A DNA stretch of 64,000 nt from Hirudo medicinalis (Eukaryota; Annelida; Clitellata; Hirudinida; Hirudinidae). The translations under genes and the position numbers were made by a program. Positions 10,849 through 23,164 of the stretch are shown piece by piece (position 1 is the stretch's first letter; each line of letters opens with the position of its first letter). The DNA is taken from positions 94,826 through 158,825 of the forward strand of contig MPNW01000101.1 in assembly GCA_011800805.1 (NCBI GenBank). The letters run 5' to 3'. The notes beneath the pieces were generated by a model that saw only the letters and a program-made list of their open reading frames with translations, ran no database searches and had not been told where the DNA came from.

Positions 10849-12578
10849 TGTTTCTAATCCACCGACCTTAACAAGCATCTTTTAGTTAAATGATTACATT
10901 GTTCCTTGTAGATCTCTGCTTATTTATTACTTCACAAATTTGTTTTAGTGGTCATTGAGCGATCCTTCATTATTACAAAGATACTTATAATAACATCAAC
11001 TAAAGACAGCAATTTATCATTCGAGGAAGCGTGCAACTTTTAGCAAGTTTTGAAATCGTATGAAGATGACGAGAAGCAGTTTCTCTAGAGAAATGCTCTG
11101 TCATTCATGTAATATGGACTACTATCACATTGAGGTTATTGGTTCATTCGGCAGTTAAATTTAACATTAGCCATGAAGTCTTCCAAACAAGACTTTGAAA
11201 TGAATTCGTAAACAACGCATCAGTGTCAAGGTCGTGATTTGAAGGTCCAGTTATTTACAGACATGTCACTTGCGGGCACTTGAAGCTCCCATGTGACTTA
11301 CATCTGAGACACGTGTCTGCTTATCAATGATAATTATTACTTGAATAATATAGCAACGCTGATAATTAATTGTTTCGAATATGATTTACTAAAGCGATAA
11401 ATATCCAAGTTTTAATGTTTAATGTGAAAAATCAAGAAAACCTTGTCTATGTTGTATGTTGTTTTGATTGACTTTGCCCTAATTAATCTTTTGATTAAAT
11501 ATGCTTTTAAAAAACTAATCAACATTATAAGTTATAAAACATTTAACTGAATAATTTAAAATATTTATAGCTTTAAATTATTTTCAAGGCAACTTTGAAT
11601 AAATGTTTTAAAGATTAATTTTTAAAATACTTTGTTAGGCTTTGCCTAATAAATTTGATTGCACTAATTCACTTATGAAATCCGTGGTATTAATTCAAAG
11701 ATATTTCCAACATTAAATTTTTTTTTAATATTTCATAACAAATGGCAAGCAATGCATGGAAATAAATAATGACGAGCCACGCCAAAACAAATAAAATGTT
11801 AGATATAAACATGCAGCAGATCCCCGGATGGGATCTCAATATTTAGTAAGGAACAATTTCTTGGGCAGTCAGGACTGACTCAAGTTGTGAAGACCTCATA
11901 GTTGGAAGACTGAAGGGCCACGTCTGCAAAGAACATTTACAATTTAATCTTTCAATTGCACCTGGAAAGTCTTGTTTGCCATGAAATATGGCGCGAACAA
12001 AACTTCTTTATCTCCGAGATGGAAGCGTACGATTGCGATAATCGTTGTTTTCGTGCAAGTTGGAAGATAGTCGGTAATAATACAAAATCTGCATCTTATC
12101 ACTTTTTGCACGTCCATCACTTTTGGTTATTCCTCCTCATCGTGTTCTTCAACAAAGCAAGGCGAATTTGAACAATCAATTGATTCCTTTCGAACATAAT
12201 CACTCATCACCAAGAGGTCAGCCGATATCAGACTTCTGAGGTCGTTTCTACCTTGTCCAAGATGATCGAATTTCGTGTGATCTCGATTGGCCACATGAAA
12301 ATAGCGGAGTGTTTCTCGTCACACGGTCAGTCTGTGAAGTTTCTCTTGATTGTTTACAGTTGTTGATGTATTAATTTGCTCTCAAATGAAAACCATTGTA
12401 CTTTCCCTCTATCCCGAGTTACAAACATTCTCACATACGCTCTATATATTGCACAAAATTTCAGTTCGCAAGTGAAATTCAAGCTTATTAATATAATTAA
12501 AGCCATTTGTCTTGTTTGATAGATAGTGGCTTATTGATGTAACAGTCAAGTAGATATGTGAGGTAACGATGAAGAAAA
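10849..12578. other. Gene-free AT-rich spacer
   Basis: I see only A/T-rich non-coding text with short open stretches and no splice-consistent coding pattern. It is the region downstream of the minus-strand bHLH gene and could hold further 3' exons or UTR of it. Confidence 0.4.
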
Positions 12579-13469
12579 TTAACCTACCAACTTTGTCGTT
12601 GTGGTAAAGTTCTCGTCAGGAAGCCGAGGAGACACGATGTTTTTTACGAGTTGACTGGTGTTGTCGGTCAAAGAGAGAGCTCTGACGGTTGCTGCAGCTC
12701 CCTCGTCTCCGTCTTCCGCTAACAACCTGCTCAGGTGTGCGATGTAACAAGACGCAAGTCGCAGGGTGTCAAGCTTCGAAAGTTTTGTGTCTGGAGGAAC
12801 CCAAGGCAGAGAAGTTTTCAATTTGTGGAAAGCACGACTTAACACTCTCATCCTGGCTCTTTCCCTTTCGTTGGCAGCGTTCCTTTCAATTGCCTGTAAT
12901 ATTTGCACTTTTATTCGATCGATCACTTAAGCAAGGGTGGTGGATGCATGATGAATGTCAATTTGCAGAATAAGATTATTTTTTTTCAAATAATTTATAA
13001 GTGAATCCAATAAGGTTGTAATAATTTTCATTGAAACAAATGCGCACCAATTTAAGTCCCATTTGCAATGGTACCGAATTTGAGGCTATCACGTTTTCTG
13101 TGGCATTTCTAATAAAAACAAGGCACAGCAGCACATGACCAAGGGCGCGATGCTAAATTTCATCGGCTTTATAATACGATAAACCGGATAATTGCCACAT
13201 TATCAGATTGTACGATGTATTAAATTGAAACATCAAATAGATTTACAAGGCATCTAATCTAAACTTCTACATGTTTTCCAATGGTTTAATTGCTGATCAG
13301 ATTAACTTTAATAGGAATGAAATTATGTAAAAGATCTAAAAATGTTAAGTGAAATTGATATAATCCTGAATAATCTTACAAGTGAACTCACAGGTTTTGA
13401 ATCGTCATCGATAAAATTCACGTCATCTTCTTGAGAGTCTTCGTTGTTTCTTTTCCTTTTGCGACCCAT
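12579..13469 (-). CDS. bHLH transcription factor, TCF21/musculin (HLH54F) type
   Basis: Two exons on the minus strand, 13392-13469 and 12579-12893, join in phase 0 to give 130 residues. The start [13 protein letters not shown] is a basic stretch likely to act in nuclear entry, followed by an acidic segment. The bHLH domain (residues about 28-83) contains [16 protein letters not shown], then [19 protein letters not shown] and [11 protein letters not shown]. This is nearly the same as in TCF21/capsulin and musculin, which form E-protein heterodimers on E-boxes and act in visceral and other mesoderm. The C-terminus ([17 protein letters not shown]) lacks the NLTWPF stretch I would expect in this subfamily. 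The stop at 12579 follows a GTAGGT that could be a splice donor, so the true end may lie in another exon. Confidence 0.85.
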
Positions 13470-16330
13470 CCAGAGATATCGGTGGAATATCCTCAAACCT
13501 GCTTCGTTGTTACGGGGATTGCTTTCATACAAAATTGGGAGGAGTTTCCAGAAATTGGAACCAATGGGGGCGCAGATGGTTCTGCTTTTCAGAATGCCAT
13601 CACTTTGATGTAATGTGTCATTAATAACATCCACCCTAAGGATACCTTTCAAAACGCAAAAGACTTTCAACCCAAAAGCAAGAACCAAAACTAATGAAAA
13701 TCCAAACTTTTAAGTTTAGTCAGTCGTTAAAAACTAGAATAACTTAAACTTCAAAGCCATAGTAAAATCTTTCAGAAATAACTTTTAAACATAATTTTGC
13801 CGATGAACCTGCATCAAAGATCATTAAATTTATCATGGTAGTTAAATTTGTTAAACGTTTGGAACAATCAATTTCTGTCTGAATCTGAATTTATGCCAGC
13901 ATCCGATTGGTCGGGAGTTTTCAAGCACCGTAGTTTGAGAAGCGGAGAACTCGTGTTGGAATTTCTCTCGTGTCCACTTGAACAGCTGGTTTAAAGTATC
14001 ATGCGTTATAGAAAGTTTTTGAAACAATAACAAGCTAAGGATGGCATGTTGTCGAATAAATGCTGCATATTATTTTATGATTATTGATCTCATCACTTAG
14101 CATCATTTTATTTGTTTCGCACAGAATTGTAATCATCGCTAATTTACTTTTGCCAAAGTTGTTCTACGTTAAATTATCATGAAATTATCATAAATTATTA
14201 TGAAAAGATTTGCCGATGAATGTGCAACAGTGAAAATGGATCAGAACAGAACCTTCTGTAAATGTGTTCATATCTCAGATTTTTAATCCCCAACTCAAAA
14301 ATCGTCAAAAAAATCCATATAAATTAATTTAAAATATAATCTATAATTAAAAGTTCAGAAAATGCCATGAATTCCCAATCCTTAGAAAATAACAAGATTA
14401 CCTTTTTTGCCCGAAAACCCGAAAGAGTTTTCAACCAAAAATGCTCTGAAATGAGCTAAAATATTTTGTTATTTTTGAATTCTGGGCAAATTTCACAACC
14501 TGCAGTGACATTTCATCATTCAATCCGACTTTACAAATTCCCTATACTTAGGCGCGAATGATTACGAATGATTTGCTGCAACAGTTGAAGAAACCTTGCT
14601 TATTACGACGTAACTTTCAGTAAGATCTCAATTTACAGTTACTGTTGTTAATTTATGTTCTTTGTGCTGCAGAACCAACATGGTTTTGTTTGTGAATGTT
14701 GATTGAGATGCAAAATAACAAATTGAAGTGGATGTTGACTTATCAAGATATCATTAAATAATTTAAATTATTATTATAGTATATTCGCTTTAGTTTTTTC
14801 ATTTTATAATTAAACGAATGCTGATAACTAAACATTATTTGTTTTAAAAATATTGATTGTAGTTTAGATTAAGGTCCTCTAAAATCTTGGCCGGTAACGA
14901 ATTGGATGTCTCCAATTTGAACCACCGGATAAACAAATGTGACTCTCATCCATCCCGAATTCAACCGGTAATAAATAGGGTGATATATGTCATCACTGCA
15001 GGTGTTTTAAGGGAGATGATTCATGACTCCTACCACCTGCTGTGGGAGTATTAAAGAACATTAAATTACATTCTAGCGAGTCAAACAGTATGGTTCAATT
15101 TTAACCAGAAAATTATTTATAAGCATTAAAAGCGTTACACAAATTTATTCCCCCAATTTATGCATTTCAATCATTTAAAGAACTTTTATCAGATTTTAGT
15201 TTAGTTTTTTAAAGAAGGATTGCCGGAGGAAATGTTAAAAGATTCCAACAAGTGCAGACTCCATTGTCTCGTTCCTTATCTCCAGAGAAACAATCTGAAT
15301 TTTATCATTTCTCTCGCCAGATATCCGCTCGTGTTGATTGTTAACATTACGAGTGAAGGGAAAATAAAACTTCACTATCTTATTCGAGATGTTATTTAAT
15401 GCTCTTAATTTGCGATGCATTTACTGAATTCAAACATTCGCTTAATTAAATATCGAAACATCACATAAAAGTCAGCAACTATATCTAAACTAAATCTATC
15501 AGCAATTGCGAGTGCACCAGATGTGACTGAATAATCAAAATCTTTTTGAATTAAAAAAGTCAGAAGGGGGTGGGAGGTCCTTTGCGCTTCTTACCTTTCC
15601 TAAAATAATTGTTAATGCTTTTTAATGTCAGGTATATTGAATGCCCACTTCTTTAATTACTTGCTAGCATAGGCACTTACCTCACAAATAATAATGATTC
15701 ACAAATAATTTATTGATCATAAAATATGCTCCAGTAAATTAGGAAAGCTTCTGACATGTTACATATTATAGGCGATGTTATATATCGATAACTAAATTGA
15801 AAGTGTGTTTGCTTTCCTTATGTGTCTTTAGTGTGAATTAATTGTTTGCCGCGAATCCACCAGTTCTACACTTTACTGTTGTAATATTCATGTGCATACA
15901 AAAATTTGCCTCTTACCTCGACCGTTTTTGAAATCCTGCTACGCCACTGCTTACTAGATATATACTAGATATTGAATACATTGCTTGATATTTATGAGCA
16001 ACGCCATAACAAACATTTGTTGAAAATATCGGTGCGTTATCTAATGAGCAAATTTAACCACTTGTTTTTGGCTTGGATCTACTGATTTAATTATGAATAT
16101 TTTTTGTATATTTTTCCAAACGTATGAAAATATAACTGGGTCAACGTTCAGACATAAAGGATCGAAAGAGAAATTTGGTCTTAATGACATCAATTTTTCT
16201 CATGATGCTGTACATATCAAAGCTGTCGCAACATCTCTTCCAGTAATTAAGGTATTTAAAATTTCCTTGCACCATTGGCAAAGTCACCATATGGAGTTCA
16301 CAAACAGGCAGACATAAAGCAAGTGGTGGA
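13470..16330. other. Gene-free spacer upstream of the bHLH gene
   Basis: It would hold the 5' UTR and promoter of the bHLH gene near its left end. The rest is A/T-rich. Around 14880-15060 there is a short G/C-richer patch with no recognisable coding pattern. I see no RNA gene or transposon ends. Confidence 0.4.
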
Positions 16331-17150
16331 TGTAATATGTGTTAGATTTTATTATCTTTGCTGTTCGATCGTTCTAGGCGGAACTTCCTCTTTCTTTTGT
16401 TTTTGAGTTCAGCTTCTGTAAATAAACTCGGTTTTGAACACGACATGGCGCAGTCGACATGTATTCTCGTTAGGCAGCCATCAGCGCTGGACGTAAGCTA
16501 TCCCAACCCAGCAGAGGCCTGGAGACGATGGAGAAGAAACCACGAGACATGCTTCATACTTTGTGACGGAAATCAGCTTTCCGATGATCCACGTTTGGAA
16601 GTTCTTTTGCTTTGGGCGAGGACGCCAATGCTATGTACAACATGGAATGGTACGACGAAGATGATAAGGGAGGTTAAAAGGTCAGAAGTTGAAGCCACCC
16701 AGGACACATCCAGTGACAACGTCTTGTCGATGAGCAGAGACAATTCTGAAGTAATCATCACGAGTTCGTCTTTTTCCCGCAGAGAGTTTCCGTGCCGAAG
16801 ATATCTCAGAAACATTCGAGTTGCCTTCGATGGTCTCCAAGGACGAGAGGCAAGAACCAACCAAGGGGAACATCTGGGAAAATAGGGTAAAATAAAGGAG
16901 ACAGAGCAGAGACCTGAATCCTCAGACCAGCAGGTCAGGAGGACGGCAGTTTCCGTCGGGGACGCCATGAGGGGCAAGGGCCAGAGAAGACCGTACAACA
17001 GGAGGGATGACAGGAGGGAAATACGAAGACATGCCGAAGTTGGAAGAGAGTCCCAAAAAGAGATTGAGTGTTACGATAAAATTCTCCTCGCTCATGGATG
17101 AAGACAACGACGAAAACAATATCCGGACAGAAAACAAAGGCTTACACGCA
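16331..17150 (+). mobile_element. Gypsy-like LTR element fragment: LTR end plus broken gag
   Basis: A segment starting TGTAATATGTG near 16331 carries an AATAAA at 16421-16426 and ends in ...GACA at 16445. It is followed at once by TGGCGCAGTCGACA, a likely primer-binding start that overlaps the gag ATG at 16445. The gag-like frame (16445-16885) has the Trp-rich start AEAWRRWRRNHETCF seen in Gypsy gag. It then shifts: GEDANAMYNMEWYDEDDKG appears in a neighbouring frame near 16620-16670. No pol domain follows, so it is truncated. The start of the LTR is uncertain. Confidence 0.55.
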
Positions 17151-17410
17151 TCTGTAATAATTTAAATGAAAATTTTCTTTTTATATTAATCGAATAGATA
17201 TAATTTTATTTATTTTAATTACACATCAATAAATATAATTACATTGCGCAGTATCAATTTAAATAATATTAGTTTGAAGATTTTAAAAAGGGTAAATGTT
17301 AATAGATTTGTTTTATTCATGCGGTTTTATTAAATTTCTCACCAAATGAGGTTCTACTATTGGGTGTTGATTTTTACAAACTTGCCTTAACAGTCAAATC
17401 AACTAAATTT

Positions 17411-17618
17411 TTTGTATTTTGTATTTAACCGATCTTTTGCCTCATGCATCCGAACAGGATGTGAAGGAACTTTTTAATCGATCTCACATTTATATATCGC
17501 CCCTACCCGAGGGTGTTCCCTGGCGGTGCAGGCTGGGCTGCGAATATTTCGACCACTACCGCCGCCTGCAGGAACGCAGGGTTAATTAGAACTCATTCCG
17601 CCAACCTGCACGCCGACT
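17411..17618 (+). repeat. Dispersed repeat family A
   Basis: Nearly full-length copy. It shares TTTGTATTTAACCGAT, a GGATGTGAAGG block, CATTTATATATCGCCCC, GCGGTGCAGGCTGGG and the ending GCCAACCTGCACGCC with the copy at 26226-26432. It abuts the terminal sequence of the hAT-like element that starts at 17621. Confidence 0.8.
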
Positions 17619-17620
17619 CA

Positions 17621-18140
17621 GTGGCGCACCCGATGGGGGAGTTTTGGGGTTCTACCCCCCAAATTTTTATTAACTGATTTTAATTATCGATATTTAACAA
17701 ATATTATTGGCTCCGATACAAAAAACGCGTCAAAAATATTTAAATACATGTAGTATTCAAGATTTTTGGCTTTTGGTCGTCCTAAAAGAGACTTACTGTA
17801 GCAGTGTAATAAGCACATGTCCACTTATTATTGACTTCTAATTAAATATGGCGAAAAGGCGGCTCGACATTTCTGATTTTTTTGTACAAAAATGCAAAAT
17901 TCAATCAGAATGTGAGCAATTAATGAAGGAAGAAGGTAAATTTGTCTAAAAATTAATAATATAATTAATTAATCCAAATTCAATATAAAATCAATAAATA
18001 GACAACAAAATCTCAGACAAAATATTGAACAAATAATTAATTTTTAAAATATTGTTAGGTTCTCATCATGCAGATGTTATTTGCTGATTTATTATTAATC
18101 ATTTAATGAACAGTCATAAGTAGAAACTTATGATATCCCT
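17621..18140 (+). mobile_element. hAT-3: 5' end and first transposase exon
   Basis: The terminus CAGTGGCGCACCCGATGGGG is of the type seen at hAT ends in animals. From 17848 an 88-nt open exon reads MAKRRLDISDFFVQKC and ends at a GTAAAT donor (17936). This resembles the N-terminus of ZMYM1/THAP-type hAT transposases. Only the 5' part is present. A second copy of this segment lies at 9744-10100. Confidence 0.6.
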
Positions 18141-18526
18141 TTCATAGATTCTTTTCTAAAAATTATACAAGAAAGATTTTCAAAATCTTTACAAATTCAT
18201 TCTGGCTGGTTTCCAAAGTTTATTATCAATTAGGAATCGACCGGGGTCCCAACCCCGGAAAATTTTAGCTAGGGTTTAGCCGGGAATGTAAAAAAAAATT
18301 AAATACATTTTTTAATTAATTTAAACAACCATATCAGAATCCAAGTTATCATTAACTCTGTCATTTTGTGGAATAAAATCATCTGGATACTTGGGCCAAT
18401 GATGTGGATTGACACGCTGCTCTGATATTATACTTAACGATCAGCAATGTTTCCACATTATTTGGCAAAAGTCTCACCCTATCCTTCCTAATGCACTTCG
18501 CCATTTCGAACTCCCTTTTACTATCA

Positions 18527-18577
18527 TTTGATTTATTTGTTTGATTAAAGTACGCTGCATAACTGAGATGATTTGGA
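18527..18577 (-). repeat. A-tailed micro-unit inside hAT-2
   Basis: On the minus strand the unit starts GTCCAAATCATCTCAG and ends in an A-rich tail (CAAACAAATAAATCAAAT). The same unit occurs at the same place in the other hAT-2 copy (53014-53067) and alone at 50671-50724 and 63447-63504. Confidence 0.65.
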
Positions 18578-18635
18578 CAAATGACCAGATTATCACCTCG
18601 ACAGCTTAGCCAAGGCTCACAGCTCATTCTGGCAC

Positions 18636-18737
18636 ACCTTTCAGGTGGAGGTGCAGGCTGGGTTTCGAACACAACACATTACGACTGTTACCATTACGAC
18701 CGCATGCAGGAGGGCAACCCATTCACAACCTGTACGA
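18636..18737 (+). repeat. Dispersed repeat family A, nested in hAT-2
   Basis: It contains GTGCAGGCTGGGTTTCGAAC, CATTACGACTGTTACCATTA and GCAACCCATTC. The corresponding interval in the hAT-2 copy at 52.4-53.3 kb holds unrelated hAT sequence, so the repeat was inserted here with loss of host element sequence. Confidence 0.75.
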
Positions 18738-19241
18738 ATCTATTTCCCTCTCTGCCTCCTTCAGATACATTATAGGATACTCCTGCACAGAGACGTCAAT
18801 TCAGCTTTTCCAGGGGCACACCCTCGCACAACTTGAAAAAATGACATTTTTTGATTCTGGGCTAAAGTCAGGGGTGCTCCTGCAATCGCCAAAGCATCAT
18901 CTTCGTCCTTTAAGACTGCGTCCCATAAGTCTGAATTTCTTGGACTTTGATTGAGGTTATCAACCAAAGATAGTTAATGAAAGGGTAATAAACACAAGTT
19001 TTATATTTGTAAATGTTTATCAAACTGTTAGTAATATTAGAAATGAGGCTTGAAATGAATTACTAAATCACTGAATTTCCATGTTAGCAATGTAAATAGT
19101 TTCACTGAGTTGAACAAAAGCAGAACATTACCCTGCCAATACATTAGAAGCGTCCATCTATAAACATATATTTTATCCTCCGGTCCCGGCTAACCCCGGC
19201 ATCTGAACCTCGGCCAAAAATCTTCCCCCGGTCGATTCTTA

Positions 19242-21892
19242 TTACCAACTGGTCCAACTCAGCTTACAGATCAAGTTCTGAAAAACTTTAATTCTATGAT
19301 TTTGTTCTCCCAAGATGATTTAAGTGCATCTCTTACCGAACGCATTGCTGAGCTTAGACTTTGGTACAGAAGACTTGCAAGACTTGGAAACTTAATCTAT
19401 AATGATAGAACAATATTTTGTTTGGTTAGCATGAAAACATTAGTATATTTAATATTAACCGTGATTTCGAATATTGTTGCTCTTATGGTTACAACTTTAC
19501 AACCTGTTCTCAAAATTTTAACATATAACCCCAGTCTCTCTTGCATCCTTCCACGGATTAGGGTGCACTTGACCCCTCCTCTTGGCTACGCATATGCCTC
19601 CCTAGCACCACATTTCTGTCATAAGAGATCAATCTACTTGCACTTTCTCTTGGTTCTTTGTTACGCTCAGCTTTTACCTTTCGTATTACACTGAAAAAAA
19701 TACACTAATAAACTAAGCTTTTCGTCTACAAATTGCTTTGACTCTTGATATTTTATCTATATTTCAAAAGTCTGCTTCTGGCGCTTTTTCAGTTTTAAGC
19801 ATTAGAAAATGTGATTTAAATTTAATGGACGCCAAAAGAATAATGAAATGAGCTTCCGACCTTGGAGCTCCAAGACAATGTCGTGCTTGTGCTTCAACTT
19901 CAAATCATTAAAATGAATTGATCTTGTGACCGATCTGCGGCTAATCGATGAAAATTCGCCGGCCACATCCTAAAACAGAATATCTTATTTAGAGTGATAT
20001 TCGACCCATATACCATGCGATTCATAAGTCTCCGTCTCTAAAACTAAATTTTAGTGTTAATTTTATATTCAGCCCTCAAATCTCGAGGATATAGAATTCA
20101 AATATGCAATTTGATTTAGCATTTTCTGCTAGCGACATTCAACAAAATTTAAATCGAAGTACTTTATATGGCATGAAAGATTTTGGCCTTAGGTTATTTC
20201 GGAGTTACTCATTTAAAAAACCCGGCCTCTTCATACACCCGGGCTTCTCAATTGTACCACTGAATCATCACTTGGTTAATGATACCAGATAGCAGTGGAC
20301 TTCACAAAATACCTCCTTACTTGAGCTTGCTTGCCATCAATTACCAATGTTTCGATATGCGTCAGTTTAAGCCTGCTGCGTTGAGATCGACGTAGGAATT
20401 TAATTTTAAAAACACTTGAAGTACCGAAGAAATCAATCGAGAATTACTCTCCCTTCTTATCCTGATCTCAACGCTTGGCGGTGGGCGTATGGGTTTTGGT
20501 TAACATGAATAATTAAAGTAATCCCTGTCTCTTGCTGCCCGTCATTTCGCTCTATCAGATAAATCAGAATTTTTAACATTTTAGACTTGTAACCGGAAGA
20601 GTGGTAAAGTCTCTTTATTTACTTCTGAGTTATTTGGCTTCTTGTTTGATTATAAAAGACTTTCGGAAGAAGTGAGCCTAATGTTTGTAGGTTAAACATT
20701 TTAAATTTATTTTTAAGGTTAGAGGGATGAACCTTGGCTTTAATTACCTTTAACTTTTTCGAACTTATGATTTAAATGTTATGAACTAATAAAACGCTAG
20801 TAATTGGTGAGATTTCGGAAAGTTTACAATATTTGCTTACTGATCCCGTTGTGTTGTCAAGTTTAACTCATTGGTTGGATATGACTGGTTTATCCATGTT
20901 TTCCCATAGTCATACATTCAAGTCAACTCTTTGCTTGAATTTAGTATGGAAATAGAGTTGCTTAATTTGGCATTACTCATTTGATGTTCTTCCATTAAAA
21001 ATTATAACCTCCTAAGGTAAATATAAAACTCAACCTGTCCTAAATTTGACATCTGACAATGAAAGTTTCACATTTGCTTAATATGAGGTTAACATTTTTA
21101 TCTTTATCCTTCTTAGTGTACTAATTTTTTAGAAAATGCTTAAATTTTGGCTATTTAAGTAGCTTTGATTCTCAAAGAAACCCTCCTAAAATGAAGGAAT
21201 CATTTTTTATCATCAAATTATTAATATCAAATTATTAACATGGATGAAATGATTTCATAAATTGTTCTTCAACAGCTGTGGGTTGATGAGGACATTTTAC
21301 TAAGTAAGACCTGGATTATTTCTTTTACATATTAGAGGTTTAATTTGGCTTATTGAGAGGTTTTGGTATTGGAAAAGAGAAATTATGCTTTATTAAATTT
21401 TATTTACTAATTCTAAATTGGAGATACGAGCAGGTGCTCTTAAGCTTGATGCAGTTGAATATAAATGCAATACTAATTCATACATACATGGTTTATATAA
21501 TATGGTTTACTAAAGTTTGAAAACATCAGAGGCTATTTTTGTTTCCATTAATTTTTCTGAAGAATTTGAGGACATGATGATGGGGTGAGACCATTCATAA
21601 TGACATTACAATATGGTGGGATGTTCATGAGCTTCACACTAAAGCATTTCAAACATCCTACAGTCCTATAAATAGACTTTTAGACATCATGCTTTATTGC
21701 TATAAAATTAATTTGTTCACTTTATTTCAATTTGTAAAAATGATTTTTCATAAAAATGCTCAATATTTAACCTGACTCAAAAATAAATTTTTGATGGACT
21801 CTATAGGAAAAATCAGAAGTCTTGAATCAAATTATATTTAAAGTCTATGAAGTGTATAGTTAGTTATAATGTTTTATTTTTTGGCAGGCAGG
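19242..21892. other. Spacer upstream of the T5orf172-domain gene
   Basis: It contains, around 19558-19620, text like CACTTGACCCCTCCTCTTGG that resembles a transposon terminus. The rest is A/T-rich. A 5' non-coding exon of the gene at 21893 must lie in or beyond this region, because a clear acceptor (TTTTTTGGCAG) ends just before the start codon. Confidence 0.4.
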
Positions 21893-23164
21893 ATGACCCT
21901 GAAAAGATTTGATGATCTTATTTTACAAGTGTTCGAATCTTCCGAAAAATTCTTTTTTCCCATTTCTACTCAACGACAAGCCAAAGCCTTTGTGAAAGAT
22001 TTGCACAGTAAAGGCTTAGAATACAATAATATAAGTGATGAAATCAATGAAAGTGATGAAAGATTTTCAACTTGGAGAAAAGGCTTGAGCTGCAATAAAG
22101 TGGGTAGAATTATCATTCAGAGGATCAACCAACCCCTGTTGCAGTTTTTGCAAGAAGTGCATTCTGATGGTGATGATGATGATGATGGAAAATTTGAAGT
22201 ATTCCTTGGTGTTGAGCCAAATTTATTTTCTGTTGAAAAACAAGATGCTAGAAAAAAATCCAAACTCTGGAAACTCAAAGCAAATTCAGGCAGCCTTGAA
22301 AAGACATCAGAAACTTCATCTGAGGATTCAATAAAGCATGACATCTCCCCAGTAAATCAGAACTGCTGCTTGAAATCAATTGCTGTAAATTCCATTCCAA
22401 CTTCCCAGAAAGTCAGTTCAGAACACTTAGGGATGAGTTATGGCGATCTCATTAGTTTTGAGGAGCCTTGCGAAACCAGAGCTGAGAATGCGTCTCCTAA
22501 AACGATGAACCGATGTTCTCGCACCAATGATGATCACTCGTACACGCATCCCGATGTGGTCAAAAATGAAGACTCCGTTCTCAGATCTCCTTCCGACGCG
22601 AGTACTACTGAGGATCAGTTCTACGACTGCGACTCCTTCAAATCGTATTCCTCGACATTCATGGATGACTCTGTGCTTTCCAATCCTCAATACCATTCAT
22701 GTGTTCAGGAATTGAGTCCTCTAGGGTCATCAGTTGATCAAACTTTTGATTTCTCTCCCGAAAAAGCTCGAGAGACGAAATCACCATTTGAAATGGAGTC
22801 GTATAACAGCGACCTTGACATTTCTTGTTACGATGATGTCCCGCCTCATGTACGCGAAATTAACCGACTACTTATTGCGCTTCCACGCAACAGATCTCAA
22901 CCCGGATGTCTTTACGTCTTTCGTGAAAATTCTTCCGATTTAATGTTTAAGATCGGAGCTTCAAGAAATCCTGATAAAAAGCTATTGCAGGCTTCAATTT
23001 TTAACAACAAATTAACTTTATTCAGAAAATTTAAAGTCACGAACATGGATGAAGCATTGGCGAGAACTTACCTAAGGTTAGACGCTTGGAAAGTAGATGG
23101 ACATTTGGGTTGGTTTCGAGGAGATGATAAACTTTTGCAAGAATTGGAAAACGTTGAAATTTAA
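21893..23164 (+). CDS. Protein with C-terminal T5orf172/GIY-YIG-like domain, 423 aa
   Basis: I chose the ATG at 21893 because the open frame upstream crosses an acceptor (TTTTTTGGCAGGCAG, with two tandem AGs); the preceding in-frame Met codon would be intronic. The coding part is a single exon. Residues 1-90 are charged and probably folded (LTLKRFDD ... NKVGRIIIQRINQPL). Residues about 92-99 are a poly-Asp run, and about 100-325 are Ser/Asp/Glu-rich and likely disordered. Residues 338-421 (GCLYVFRENSSDLMFKIGAS, then NPDKKLL ... GHLGWFRGDDK) follow the T5orf172/MUG113 pattern: a G.(V/L)Y strand, KIG.S.NP and a (E/G)WF end. That domain belongs to the GIY-YIG superfamily. Here GIY is CLY, YIG is KIG, and the usual Arg after NP is Lys, so nuclease activity is doubtful. 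A poly(A) signal AATAAA is at 23505-23510. Function is unknown. Confidence 0.8.
   Translation: MTLKRFDDLILQVFESSEKFFFPISTQRQAKAFVKDLHSKGLEYNNISDEINESDERFSTWRKGLSCNKVGRIIIQRINQPLLQFLQEVHSDGDDDDDGKFEVFLGVEPNLFSVEKQDARKKSKLWKLKANSGSLEKTSETSSEDSIKHDISPVNQNCCLKSIAVNSIPTSQKVSSEHLGMSYGDLISFEEPCETRAENASPKTMNRCSRTNDDHSYTHPDVVKNEDSVLRSPSDASTTEDQFYDCDSFKSYSSTFMDDSVLSNPQYHSCVQELSPLGSSVDQTFDFSPEKARETKSPFEMESYNSDLDISCYDDVPPHVREINRLLIALPRNRSQPGCLYVFRENSSDLMFKIGASRNPDKKLLQASIFNNKLTLFRKFKVTNMDEALARTYLRLDAWKVDGHLGWFRGDDKLLQELENVEI

Larger units (their letters stand above)
18231..19241 (+). mobile_element. hAT-2: nonautonomous element with TIRs
   Basis: The left end TAGGAATCGACCGGGG matches the reverse complement of the right end (TAAGAATCGACCGGGG) at 15 of 16 positions. 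The flanks TTATCAAT and TTACCAAC agree at 6 of 8, as expected for an old 8-bp duplication. On the minus strand it encodes a hAT dimerisation remnant (RKDRVRLLPNNVETLL) near 18500-18440. It is collinear with a second copy, in inverted orientation, at 52365-53343. A family A repeat has replaced part of its interior (18636-18737). Confidence 0.8.

Noticed and set aside
19296..19694. Open frame of 132 codons, plus strand
   Set aside because: Overlaps a transposon-terminus-like sequence near 19560-19620, has no domain and no splice support.
21869..21892. Upstream in-frame ATG of the T5orf172-domain gene
   Set aside because: It lies in a pyrimidine-rich acceptor region (TTTTATTTTTTGGCAG) and would encode MFYFLAGR from intron sequence.
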